Of a stretch of DNA of 64,000 nt, positions 35,456-47,648 are shown piece by piece. Under the pieces are notes generated by a model that saw only the letters and a program-made list of their open reading frames with translations, had not been told where the DNA came from and did not search any database. The stretch is from Symsagittifera roscoffensis (taxonomy: Eukaryota > Xenacoelomorpha > Acoela > Convolutidae), in NCBI RefSeq assembly GCF_963678635.1, contig NC_087062.1:46339758-46403757 (forward strand). Direction: 5' to 3'. Position numbers and translations under genes: made by a program. Each line of letters starts with the position of its first letter. Within the stretch, counting starts at the first letter, position 1.

Positions 35456-35893
35456 CAGGGGCGGATCTAGGATTTTCTCGAGGGGGGGGCGGATTTTCAA
35501 AAAATTTTCCAAAATTTTGACGACCTTTTTTTTTTTTTTAGGTCGACCAAATTGATTTTTCGAGCTCTCCCAAAGTTTTGTTTTGCCCCTATTTTGGCAA
35601 AATTTTCTGCGCCGCAGGCAAATTTTTTAAAAAACAGTAAAAAAAGCCGTTTTTGGGCACTTTTTGAAAAATTTTGCGTTTTTTTCGCGTTTTTTTTGGC
35701 GCGCGCACCCCCTCAAAGTTAGTATATATTGGCGCCGAAGGCGCCTTTAGAAAAATTTTAGGGTCGGTCGGCCAAAAACGGATTTCTGAAAAAGTATCAG
35801 AGGGGGGACCCTTTGGGTCGGCCGGGGGTCGAATCCCTGAGGGGGGGGGGGGGGGGGCGTCCGCCCCCCCGCCCCCCCCTAAATCCGCCCCTG
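35456..35893. mobile_element. hAT-type MITE, complete, perfect 8-bp target duplication
   Basis: 438 bases bounded by TGTAAGAC on both sides (35448-35455 and 35894-35901). Ends are CAGGGGCGGATCTAGG and, read inward from the right, CAGGGGCGGATTTAGG. Long G and C homopolymers lie next to the ends, and the interior carries GGCGCGCGC and GCGCCGCAGG. No transposase frame; an open 74-codon stretch on the plus strand is a composition artefact. Confidence 0.92.
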
Positions 35894-36603
35894 TGTAAGA
35901 CCACGTATAAATGAACGGCTATTAACTCTTAATACAAAACAGAGGAAACAGGCACCTGGAGGAAGGGTTTGAAGATTTAAATTAAGCCTTTGTAATGTTG
36001 AATTATTCTGATCTTTGTTAAACTCATTGGTCCGAAAATCCGTCTTTGGTTAAAAAAAAATAATTGAAGGGATGTGATTCCAAAAATAACCATAGCAAAA
36101 TACAGTCATGCCAATGCATTTACCACTGTAGTTAATAATTACACCACTGAATGGAATTGAGAAATTCACGTTCCATGCAAGTATCCACACAAAACGATAA
36201 CAAAACAGAATATTGCGAGCATGCGAGCAATTCAAAGTGATGACCGGATGGGTGAAATAAAAAACTGGAAAGGTAAAATATGATATCAATAAGTAAAGCG
36301 AATAGGATTGCAAATTTTACCCCATCAAGTGAGTAAGTTACCTGAAAGGCAGACAGGATCAATGGATTGACCTCATTGATGTCACTTCAAACACAGTTCC
36401 TTTTCCTTATTTGACAATTGAAAACAGTTCCTCAGAACTTCGAACTAAGCACTTTAATTATTTAATTACTGCAAAATATACCAAAAAGTTATTGCCCTGT
36501 TACCTAGAATAAAACATTTCTTTGACATTACTGAATCGACAATAAACTTCACATTCAACAAGAACTAAAAAAACACTCGATAGCATTGTTTGATGATTTG
36601 AAG

Positions 36604-36712
36604 ATGAAAAAATTACCGACACCGTCTAAAATTGACCCTCACGGCCAACTGCCGGACATTAGCTTCCAGCTGTCATACAAAACTACTGAAACTCAGAGGA
36701 GGGCCGAGCCAG
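36604..36712 (+). CDS. Candidate coding exon, unknown gene
   Basis: An ATG at 36604 leads through LPTPSKIDPHGQLPDISFQ and LSYKTTETQRRAEP to a strong donor, CCAG followed by GTAAGC (36713). The ~110 bases are clearly GC-richer than the surrounding A-rich DNA, and the residues look protein-like. The frame is open for a few more codons upstream. No partner exon was found and I do not recognise the family. It may be the first exon of a gene whose other exons lie in repeats or beyond. Confidence 0.3.
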
Positions 36713-37798
36713 GTAAGCGTACTTGCATAGCAAATGCAGACAGAAATGAATGTACTTTAATAAAGCGGATGCAGGCCAGACAGTTTGAAAACTCAAAAAA
36801 GAAACTATGACAGGGTTTGCGCCCTTCACACATCTCGCCGAGGGCGGCTATAGAAGGCAAAATAAAGGGTTGATATTAGGCGAAAAGTTCCAAATTAAAA
36901 AATATATTTTAGCAGAAATCCATTTCCACTATACATAATTTGATTTTCCTCTTCAAACAGCTGAATCATGTTTAGAACTGAACGATCAAAATATAAAGAC
37001 GGAAATAACTTAATATTGAGAATGAATTTAGATAAAACAACCAACAAGTGAAAATCTTTATTACCGATGCGTCATAACTGATTGTAGCAGCGCATTCACA
37101 ACTGACAATCCTACCAAAAAATTCAATCTAACATCACCATATCCCTATTTGAAACTTAATACTATGTTTGCTGTGTTTCAGTTTTGTGGGCTCTTCTACC
37201 CGAAAAAATTGAATATCAAATCATTGAAGTCATCAGTATTCAATCAAGTTAGAATTAACATTCGGGCCTAAAACGATTTTGTTTGGATATAAAAACAGTC
37301 ATTAAAGCCGCTTCAAAACTTCCATTAACCTATACAAACTATCTAGGATGTTATTTTCATTAGTCAAGCTGCCTATAGAAAAATTCGAACAACTGGATTA
37401 TCTGTACCCTATAAAATTAGCCCTAAAATGAACCAGTTCGTCAAAAATGTTTCAGTTTGCCCTGCTTACCGCCTGGTTTTGCCGAGAATTTGTTCAACCA
37501 ATTGCTCAGCTCCGGATTTTATTGCAGAATTTCTGTATAATACCCAAAAGCGCACAATTTGTCGAATTAAGAAGGAAATTTTCGGACAGAAGAAATTGGT
37601 ATTTGCATGTGGACCGTCTACTTTCGTCAGGAACTTACTTTGAAATAATTAAAATATTTAAACTTAAAATATTTGTAACGAAAAAAGGCCCAAATTTATA
37701 ATGGCACTTGTTGAAGATATGAGGCGCGAAATATGTCACTAAATTTAAGAGGGCGAAATGTTTGAGGAGCGAAATGTGTGGAGACCGCGCAATTTTAA

Positions 37799-37827
37799 GG
37801 GCGGTTTTTATTGGATAAAAACTGCCC
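37799..37827. repeat. Strong hairpin
   Basis: Thirteen-base arms GGGCGGTTTTTAT and ATAAAAACTGCCC, with one mismatch, enclose TGG. The hairpin follows three GCGAAAT repeats (37730-37780) and may be a transposon end. Confidence 0.5.
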
Positions 37828-38534
37828 TCACAATAAAAAAACACCTCGCTTAGGTCATCAGAAAAATAATTTGCCAAGTTTCAATAATGATTTTGCGCCA
37901 AAAAGAGATTCCAACATCGGCATAACAGAGACCAGGAGAAAACCTGGTTAAAAAAATTGCTTCGAAATTAGAGCAAGACTGGTTCTGAGCTGACCATCCT
38001 CCAGCACAGCAATTTGCAAGAACAATCTAGACGGATTCGAGTGTTAAAGCGACGTTCAAGTGCCCTACATCAGTGTCATGATCAACCTATCCCATCGGGT
38101 TGAATAACACTGGTTCAGAGACGAAATAAAACCCCACCAGAAATAAACAACACAAAAGTCCAGAGAGTTGACAAGGCTATAAGGAGCACAAAAAATACGA
38201 CGCACAAAATATCGGAAAAACCTTCATTAGCAAATAAATTCCAATAAAAATTTCCTTCCCAAAACAAAAATGCCGCATACATTTTCAAATAAAACACATT
38301 TTCAACGGAAGCAAATAATTGATTACCTTGAGGATTAGTAAGGAAACTGTCCTCTAGTGCTACAAGTTTTTTTCCGTTAGAAAAACTGTTGACAGAATGG
38401 TCAAATTGCGAAGTTAAGTAGCAGTGACCTTACTTGTTTAAGCCCCCCTTTCTAGCCATTAAAATTGACTTTTGGCGTAGATATTGCAACGCTCCAAAGA
38501 AGAGGTATGAAAATTCAAGGCGGTACTAAAGAAC

Positions 38535-38625
38535 GGCTTTAAAAAACGGGCGATTGAACCGACAACCTGCGCCTTCAGACAGTCTATTCACAATTAGACC
38601 ACTGAGGCCTAACTACTCCTCAGTT
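38535..38625 (-). mobile_element. tRNA-derived SINE head
   Basis: On the minus strand, TTAGGCCTCAGTGGTCTAAT (A-box region) and CGGTTCAATCGCCCG (B-box) are spaced as in a tRNA. The acceptor stem does not pair well, so a SINE or tRNA pseudogene is more likely than a working tRNA. Confidence 0.6.
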
Positions 38626-39988
38626 TACACATTCTTGACTATTAAATAATAGTAAGCAATGAATGCGCTTGAAAAGCGGACCACTCGTGCCATTTGAAAA
38701 ACCAGATGGAAACCAAATTACACAAAAACGGCGCACAAAAACTGAGATAAATAAATGTGCAACTTTTTTGTAAGGTCAGAAGAATTTTATGTTTGTTTTA
38801 CCAGTTTCGCCAGCCTATCTGCTTGTTTCTATGTAGCAATGATAATATTTGTGTCAACGGGTTGTTTTTGAGATAAAACACCATGTTTCGCAATCGAACA
38901 AGTATTTGCAATGCAATACAAGGATTTGCAATGCAATACATTCAAGTTTTTTTTCAAACTCGTGTCGTTTTTTGTGCGTGGCGTGATAGAAGAAATCTAA
39001 ATAAAAACCTTAAATTGAGGCATATTAGCCAGTCATAGTAAACATGGCAAATTGCAAATCAGCTCTGTCGGAAAGCGACTAGAAAACAAAAACAATCACA
39101 GAAAAATTCTACAACGATTTCAACTTGTTTGCAGATTTTTTTCTATGATATATTACTAGACCCAATTCAAATATTATTTGTGGTACTTGATTTAGCGTGC
39201 ACAACAACAAAGAAATTTAAATACACTCGAATACAAAGTTCCTCAATGGTCGGATCAAAAAATACATTTTTGTCAAAATATATGAAACACGATTGCAAAG
39301 CAGCTCTTCACTTTTAATACAGGCAAACGTGCAGTTTGTTAAAACATACACGGAAGCGTAGCAGAGCTCGGCAGCACTTGCGATGAATCACAAACATAGC
39401 ATGGCAAGCTAGCCGAGAAAAATGAGACTTAAGTCGAAACAAATAAAATATTGAATGAGAAAGCTAAAACTATCCCGACACTAATAGGAATGGAGATGAA
39501 AAATTGGCCATGAAAAATTTAATAAAAAATATTTATAAAAAAACTTCAAAATTGAAACCGATTGTTTTGAAAATATATTTTTACCTTGCAGCAACTAACA
39601 TACATGATAAGGCGACTAAGCGGTAAGACTAGATTCAAAATAATAAGCAAATTAGTAAAAGAACGCGTATGTAGGAATGGGAATCATGCTCAAAACATGT
39701 CAGCGGTTCAGCTGGGAGTTCCAAGGAGATCAGTCCTGCGAACACTGCCCCTGTCGATTCAAAGCTAAAAAGTAAAAGTCATTTAACAAATCACCTTAAA
39801 AAGCTAAGACTTATTAGCCTCATTGTTGTGATAAACCTATAAAATAGTTTCAGAGAAGAAACATGTAAACGGATGTTAATATCAACATAAGCAATAACAC
39901 AAATAAGCATCAATCAGAATTCCCTCGTCTGCGGTTTCACGACAAAACACCATTTTTCTTTCCGAAGACGAAACGATCCAAAGCAACG

Positions 39989-40780
39989 ATGAGCTCATGT
40001 GCTGAAAAAGTTGTGAAGAATTTTCACGTAGGTAGTTTGTCGGAAAAAAATCAGGAGACGATAAGATCAATTGAACTTATGATTCCACATGTAAAGGAGA
40101 AACTGAAGGATCAACTGCAGAGTATTGTAAGCGTTGCCATTGAAACGGCCGTTAAGAACCTAAAAAGGGACTTATTAGCGGCTGCCAAAACTCAAGTCTC
40201 TGCGCAATTAATTTTCAAAAACCTGAAAAAGCTTTCAGAGTGCGAGAAGCTGGAGAACTATAATCGATGAGACAATCTCCGCATCCTTGGGGTTGCCGAA
40301 GACCTTGAGGGTGATAAAAAGCATGAAGATATGGAAGCAAAGATGGCGAAAGTTATTGATATCTCAAGTGAAATTGGTGCAAATATATCAATCAGCGACA
40401 TATCGACAGCTCATAGATTGCCATCACCTTCCCCTAGAGAAAAGCCGATCATTGTTCGCTTTTCGCGAAGAATTGCAAAAATAAATATTGCGCAAAAAGA
40501 AATTGATGGCTGACAGAGACAAATTGAGGAATGTATCTATCTTTGATGACCTGAGTCAACCCCGAGCTAATTATTTGAGACTAATGAAGAACGATGAGCG
40601 TATCAAATTGGTATGGACCAGAGAAGTATGTATTCATTTTACATGGAAAGCCGATGAAAAATTGTATCGTGTTAATGACCAACACGATGGTCGTAAATTT
40701 CTGAACTACAGTGCTACAAGTGTTTTAATTGTTTCGGCGAAAGTCTTTTCCGGGAATCAGGTAGACCCGGAGGCTCATGC
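39989..40780 (+). pseudogene. LINE copy 3 ORF1 remnant
   Basis: Begins MSSCAEKVVKNF, followed by a long Lys/Glu-rich helix (coiled coil). The RRM-like core around DNLRILGVAEDLEG and STAHRLPSP follows, then a C-terminal domain including KLRNVSIFDDLSQPRANY. It is interrupted by a TGA at 40268-40270 and a shift near 40490. It matches ORF1 of copy 2. Confidence 0.7.
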
Positions 40781-40829
40781 ACCATTCCCTGCAATAACGA
40801 AAAATCATAGTAATTCCGTTATTAATATT

Positions 40830-42870
40830 ATGCTTACTAATTTTCGCTCACTCAAAAAGCACCACGAGGATTTGGAAGCCTTAGTATATAATCTCGAGTC
40901 TCCACCGAAAATTTTATGCATCACAGAGACATGGCTCAGTAAAAATGATAATAAGGACATGTTTGTAATCAAAGGTTTTCACTCAGTTTACTCTGAAGTA
41001 GGGGGGTCCCGAGGAGGAGGAACAATGTTATAGATAGGTGAAAATGTTCATTTTATTGAGCATATAACTATCAACCTTGACGAATCATTAGGCTTGCTGG
41101 TTGAAATCTACGGTATGCGGCTAATTGCCGTAGTAATTTATGTTCCTCTCGGGGTAGATAAAAGAAAGATTGTAGAAGAATTAGATCATGAATTAGACGA
41201 ATTGTACCAAAAAAATTGAACTAACAAGTCTTTGATCGAATAACATTAATGCAATTGGATTTGATCTATTAATCAAAACCCCTACGAGAGTTTCTGATAG
41301 CACAGATTCTCGCCTTGACACTGTGATTGTCCGCAATTTGGAAAACCAAACGTTTCGGTTATTAATACTGAATCCTTGTCTGATCATTACCCAGTTATTC
41401 GTGAACAAAGTTTTAAAATGAATTCTCAACAAGATATAACGAAATTTAGCATTTCTAGCTACTTGAGTTAAAGTTGCCATGTTCCTAGTTACTTTTAAAA
41501 AAAGACTTGAGAATTCACAGCTAATAGTAGTGGAAGATCTTCATTGTGCGTATGAACGTTTTGCAAATTGCTTAACAGAATCACTGGAAGAATTTGCACC
41601 TTAAATCAAATTTTCCGTAAATCAAATGCAGGCTGTTTCAGCAAGCAAATAAGAAATGGAATTTCTAGAGCAAACAATCTGTATCAGCTGTGGAAGTCTG
41701 ATAAAGGAAATAGCATGAAAAAATTGAAATTCCTGTATAACATAAAAAAAGTTAATAAGATGGTTCGTCAAGCAAAAAAAAACAGTACTATTACAAAAAG
41801 TTCAATAATTGTATTGGAGACTCGAGTTAGGTGTTCAAGTTACTAAAAGAAATAAGAGGTTAAAGCCTAAAATTGTGTGGATCTCCAAATTTAGTTGTTG
41901 CTGGGAAACCGATTAGCGACCCAATTGCAATAGTTAATTCTTTTAACGCGTACTTCACCACTAGGAACAAGGCTTGCAGATTAAATCCCTCACGTAAACT
42001 GTGATCTCTTTTGAATCTCTATCTCACTCCATGTAACTATTTAACAGTTCTCTTCAAGAAAATCTGTACATTCTCAACAGTCTGAAACATAAAGATTCAT
42101 CTGGTATTGACGAAATTAGTAATAAGTTTCTAAAAGCATCTTCCGATGTTTTAGCCCCGTATCTAACTGACTTAGTACACTTTTCTTTTAACTCAAGTAA
42201 ATAACCAAATCTATTACCACTTCACTTCATAAAGGAGAAAGCAAATTATATCTCAATAATTACCGCCCTATTGCTCTTTTAAATAGTTGCAGCAAAGTTT
42301 TCGAAAATATTATGATATCATGGGTATACAAACATTTCAATAGATTCAACTTGTTTTATTTTAAACAGGTTGGTTTTCGAAAAAAGTTTGCGTCAAAAGA
42401 TGCTCTAGCAGAATTAACAGAAACAATTCGTACAGGCTTGAAAAATAATTTGAGTTCTAGTTTTTTTGTCGATCTAAGAAAAGCGTTCGATACCTTGGAT
42501 CAATAAAAATTATCTTTGATAAACTTGAACTTTATGGAATCAGGGGAAGGTGTCTTCAATAGTTTCAAAGCTCGCTTTCTGATAGATATCAATGCTAAAG
42601 TGAACAATGTTTCTTCCGACTGGGCCCCAATAAAGTTAGTAGTGCCGCAAGAATCAGTTTTGGGTCCACTCTTATTTATGATATTAATGACAAGCCCCAA
42701 GTTGTAAAAACTTCGGAGATTCTTCTTTTTGCGGATGATACAAACGTTAATTTCTTTTAACTCAAATCTAGCTGACTACCAGTCAGACCTTGAAAACATC
42801 CAAACTTGGCTGACTTATAACAAACTAACTTTCAATACTGATAAAACCACTATGATAAGAAAAATGCTGA
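40830..42870 (+). pseudogene. LINE copy 3 ORF2 remnant: endonuclease and reverse transcriptase
   Basis: Endonuclease: LKKHHEDLEALV, then ILCITETWL (40850-40935). Reverse transcriptase: NNYRPIALL (~42260), VGFRKKF (~42370), FFVDLRKAFDTLD (42460-42503), a decayed VPQES (~42650) and a FADDTN-like box (~42730). At least six stops or frameshifts. Confidence 0.8.
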
Positions 42871-43849
42871 GACTTCCATTCTTCGTGTCGCTATAGATGA
42901 GACTATGAAATTTCCTAAAGCTTTTTGTAAGTATCTAGATACTTTGGCTGGGATTTCGCGCTTTGATGTTAAAGTTGGAACTGTTAGGTTGAAAATCTGG
43001 TCGTCACAATCCTTATATTTTCTAGACAATGCTGGTTCCAAAATATTAAAAGGAAAAAGAGAACAATTTTTTTTGCATTTCGGTTCTTCTTGGTATGTAT
43101 TTTCCTGTGTAAATTCCGTTAGTATCTAGGTCTCAAATATACTATGTATCATCGCGGTTTTAGCAGCTGTAGCTTATTAATAGAATTGTTCATGTTCGAT
43201 AAATAGATTTTCACTGAAGAATTTATTCTTTGTTCAAATTTATATGATGTTTGATATTTAAGTTCACTGTATTTTTGTTTAAGGGTTACCTATCGGTGGG
43301 CATTTCATATACCTTTTGGCTATCCCCCCCCCCCAGCGCTAAACTATTTGCTTGTCATTTAAATTTTGTTGACATTGTTACAATACTTAAAAATTCTTTT
43401 TCTTTTTTAAGCATCAGTGGATTTCATGATTCGCATAACTTCCTGATTATAAGTGACCTACCTTCACCATTGCTCTATCCAGCCATACTTAACCGTAAAT
43501 TTCACACATCAAACTCAAATATTATGAATCAAATTTTGTGACCATTCAATACATAAATAAGGAGTGCATTTTAATTTAAGCGATGAATCCCATGCTTTAC
43601 AACCACTGAAAGACTAAAAGTACTCCAAAAACTCAGCAAAATTGAAATTTTCTCCAAATAGGGCTGTTATTATTCATATTTTTATCGATGATAAGCTTGA
43701 CCTATCTTTATTGTCGAATTTTTACTGTGATGCAGATGATAAAAAAGAATAACTTCAGGAGCACCCCTGAACAGAACTTTACAAGGTGGTTTAGCTGCTT
43801 TAAAATTGTGATAGTCCACTATTCAACTATCTTTCACTTCCGTCAAACG

Positions 43850-43900
43850 TAATCTCCATATAAATGCCGCCCACGATTCGAACCTGTTTCTTGGTAATGC
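43850..43900 (-). mobile_element. Possible SINE B-box fragment
   Basis: On the minus strand AACAGGTTCGAATCGTGG matches the tRNA B-box consensus. No A-box or body is visible. Confidence 0.3.
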
Positions 43901-44200
43901 CGAAATTGAAAAAAAGCCTGTGGCTGATTTTTGGAATCTAAACACATTCCAAGCATGACAAAGAAACCTCAGAAAAAAAGCGCCGCGAATATTTAATTGT
44001 TTTTGGCACACCATCCCTAAAAGCGTGCTACCGGCAGAGGAGTTGAATTTACACAGAGGCGAAGCTTTGCTTTGCAAACACTTGCGAGAACACGACAAAA
44101 AGCAGCTTTACAAAGTACAATTCTGAAAATTAGAATTAAGCCTCGAATTAGTAAAAACTAGCAAGCCCACCTACAATTATTAATTTGCTCGCAAAAAATT

Positions 44201-45010
44201 AGTTGCTGTTCTGATCAAACTATCTGAGCAGAAAAAAAACAATTTCAACTTAGGCCATATCGTAAATCGGTTTGAAAAACTTTAGGTTTCATAGAACGAA
44301 TCGGTTCCCAAAAAAATGAAGTTTTTAGTTGCTGTTCTGATCAAACTATCCGAGCAGAAAAAAAACAATTTCAACTTAGGCCATATCGTAAATCGGTTTG
44401 AAAAACTTTAGGTTTCATAGAACGAATCGGTTCCCAAAAAAATGAAGTTTTTCTAAGCAAGCTATTCAAGCTATGAAACTATGCAATATTTCAAAATGTT
44501 TCATGAAAAAAATCGGAATGCGCAACTTAAGATTTTTATATAGAAGCTATTCAAGCAATAAAACATTGAAATATTTCAAGTTGTTTCATAGAGCGAATCA
44601 ATCAGCAAAAAAAGTTTTTTAGGCAAGCTTGTCGAAAACTTGAAGTTTTTCTTAGTAAGCTATTCAAGCTATGAAAAGAAACATTTCAAGTTATTTCACA
44701 GAGCAAACTGGTTCGCAACAGGTTCAAGTTTTTCCGTGCAAGCTATTTAAAACATGAAACTTTTAAACATTTCTAAGCTATTGCATACACTGATTTGGTT
44801 CAGAAAAGTAAAGTTTTCCGAAGCAAACTATTAAGCTATGACACTTTGAGAGCTATTTCCAGTTATTTTATAGACTAAAAAAGTTCGCAAAAAAATTAAA
44901 TTTTCCTAAGGAAGCTGTTTAAACTATGAAACTTCGAATGATTCAAGTTTTTCAAAAAGTGAACCGGATGGCAACTGTTTTTCTTGTGAAGCCTTTCAAG
45001 TGATTTCCAG
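44201..45010 (+). repeat. Tandem repeat: recent 126-bp duplication plus decayed ~100-bp units
   Basis: AGTTGCTGTTCTGATCAAAC starts at 44201 and again at 44327, and the two 126-bp copies are almost identical. From 44450 to ~45010 further diverged units carry words like AAGCTATTCAAGCTATGAAA and ATTTCAAGTT at roughly 90-130 base intervals. No coding content. Confidence 0.85.
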
Positions 45011-45341
45011 GTTTCTGGATTGCCAAAGGACAATCGAATATAAATATCATTTCTGGATGCAGAGAAAGAGCATGAAAAAAAACACTGGCTAAAAGGAAAA
45101 ATTATTTCACAAATTTGCAAACACTGACAAAGAAATTATCACTATTAATGAGAAAGTAGTTCAATAGATTGATTAAAGTTAACCTGAAAATTGGAGGGTT
45201 AGTGAAAAAAAATTGATATGGATTTTTACAAGCTTTTCATAACTGCTAACAGAGGCCAAAAAGAACTTCGCGTAACTTGCGACACAATTGAAACATTGCA
45301 TTAAAAAGAAGGAATAAGGCTGAAAAGATAAACTGAAAAAA

Positions 45342-45403
45342 AACTATCTACAAAACTTTCATACCTTCGTCTAACTATCTACAAAACTTTCATACCTTCG
45401 TCT
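45342..45403 (+). repeat. 31-bp direct tandem duplication
   Basis: AACTATCTACAAAACTTTCA and the following 11 bases are repeated exactly, with starts at 45342 and 45373. Confidence 0.95.
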
Positions 45404-46689
45404 CGGACGATGTTCATAAACTGCCTTAACAAGCAATGAGAGTCAATAACCGAGCGGCTACTAAGTCGGAAAAGCATAGGTCGAAACTCGTTAAGCCACA
45501 CACGAAACAATAGACATTCAAAATATTCAAGCTTTAAAACTTTTGAAGTAAAATTTCTACGAAACATCCCTCCTGAAACAAGCAAAAGCATTGAACACAT
45601 TTTGCCCTTGAGACTGTGCAACATAAGTTGACGAAATCGATATAACATACACCGAATTCATTCCACCGAAAAAAAAACATAAAAAATTTGTGAAATTATT
45701 AGCAATCAGAGTTGGTAAATTTACAAACTTCAGAGCAACTTTGATATGAAGTAACATCTGTTTCAATGAAACCTGAAAAATCCAGCTTTGAAAAAGAACT
45801 GCTGGAAAATCTTATTAGATATTATGATTTGCATTTAGAAAACAAAACTGAAAACGAGCTGGCAAAAATTAGGACGAAAACAACAATCCGAAAAAATCGA
45901 AAGTTTTCGAAGATAGCCAAAAGACAGTCAGTTGGAAAATAGTCAATCAACACAGTAAAAATTTCAAAACCTTCGAATTTCAAAAAAAAACAATTAATGG
46001 CCTTAAAACTCTTAGAATTTCCAAAACAAGTTTGATTGAGACTTTTGGATTAAATTAGCCCAATTTTAGTTAATTTTAGGACTTTTCCCGAAAAAAAAAA
46101 TCCTTGATTGTTCCTGAGAAAGAAACTATCGCAACGTATATAAGAGTCTTAAGCACGTTCATCGACTCTTAAAAGATTTTTCAATAAACATAATTGAAAA
46201 ATTTATTTACTACCCCACATGAACTTAAAATAGTTTTATTTGAATTTTCAAGAAACTGAGCATGTCAGGATGAGAAAGTCGAAGGAAAGTGTAAAATTTG
46301 ATGAGAAAAAAAGTCTAGTTCCCGATTACAAGCAAACAGCAGAAATTACACAAATGAGAAGCTGACATAAAACGGAATCGGAAAAAATTCAACAGAGGCG
46401 GAGCAGAATTGCGCACCACTTGCGCAAGACCAAAAAAAAAAACGAAAAAACAAACTCTACCGAAATGAATAAAGCTAGCTTTGAAAAACCAACAAGCCAA
46501 AACAAGAGAACCTGCAATAAGTGCGTCGGCAAACTGAAAATCATCAAAAAATTTACCAACCGGTAAAAAGCCGAGAATACATACGCAGAAACTCTTTAAG
46601 CCGAAAAAATTCAAAGACTTGAATTGAACTAAAATTTATTAAAATTCCCTCTCCCTCAGAACACTTGCACTTTAGATGCACAAAACTTT

Positions 46690-46925
46690 CAAGCGCATCG
46701 AACAACGCGACCTGAGGCCACTAAGCCGATATCAAAAATGCCGAAATCTATCAAGTCGATAAAAAGAATGAAATTCTAACATATCGAGTTCGTAAACTCA
46801 ACCAACATAAAAAGCAAATTTCGAATAACACAGATATTTTAAATACTAACAGGCACAAAAATTTGTCTATTGCCACAAATTTGTTGCTACCCAGAGTCAT
46901 CCAGGATTGAACCCTGTAAACAAAG
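46690..46925 (-). mobile_element. tRNA-derived SINE-like element
   Basis: On the minus strand a B-box AGGGTTCAATCCTGGATG (~46905) is followed ~190 bases later by the family body word CGGCTTAGTGGCCTC (~46710). The A-box is unclear. Confidence 0.5.
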
Positions 46926-47648
46926 TTAATTATAGAAAAAAGCCTAGAAACCTGCTGCATCTTACTTGCTATTGCAAGTCTGAAAGGCCAAAGAACAATC
47001 GAAACTTTCATAAATTTTCCATGAGCAGCTAACAGCATTAAGCTGACATTGAGACAAACTTTACTTGACAGACAATACCTGGGTAGACGCCTGTTGAACC
47101 TAAAACAAAAGAATTGCCAAAAAAAAGTTTCATAAATCAGAAGCTTTAACACCCCCTCTTTCTACAAAAAAGCATACACATCTTTTTGCCCATTTTAACA
47201 CGGAAATAAAAGGCAACCAACAGATAAAAGATAAACCAATTCCATTTTAGACGAACAAATCTTTTACTAGGAAAAAAACTGTTATTAAAAAGGAAATTAT
47301 AAACAAAATTTTTCATGAAGTTGAATTTGGATTTTAATGCAACTAAGTTCTCAGGTTGCAAAGCATGTGGTTCATAAAAAATCTTGACCTCGAACAGTAT
47401 GACCTGGAAAATCTTGACCTCGAAAAATCAAGGAAAATAATTAAACTTGGAAAATTTTTTATTGCTTGGCAATGTAGAATAAATAGCAAATATTTACCTC
47501 AAAGTTCGCCAAAGCGCAAAAGAAATGCAAATCCGTTTTTTCTTCGTAAACATGCATCATATTCTGCACTTTTTCGTTAATTAGTGCCCACTCGAGGCGT
47601 TATAGAAATAAAGTTTTTGGACGGAAGCGTCTTTTTGCAAATTTGCAA

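Larger units (their letters stand above)
35902..38534. other. A-rich intergenic stretch
   Basis: Apart from the candidate exon at 36604-36712 and the hairpin at 37799-37827 there is no supported gene. Open frames of 60-87 codons around 36050-36360 and 37430-37880 have AT-driven composition and no domain. Confidence 0.45.
39800..43150 (+). mobile_element. LINE copy 3, near full length, inactive
   Basis: Its first ~55 bases match the 5' end of LINE copy 2 (2706). ORF1 (39989-40780), endonuclease (~40830-41220) and reverse transcriptase (~42100-42860) follow in order. Stops and indels throughout. It is a separate subfamily from copies 1 and 2, since protein similarity is moderate. Confidence 0.85.
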
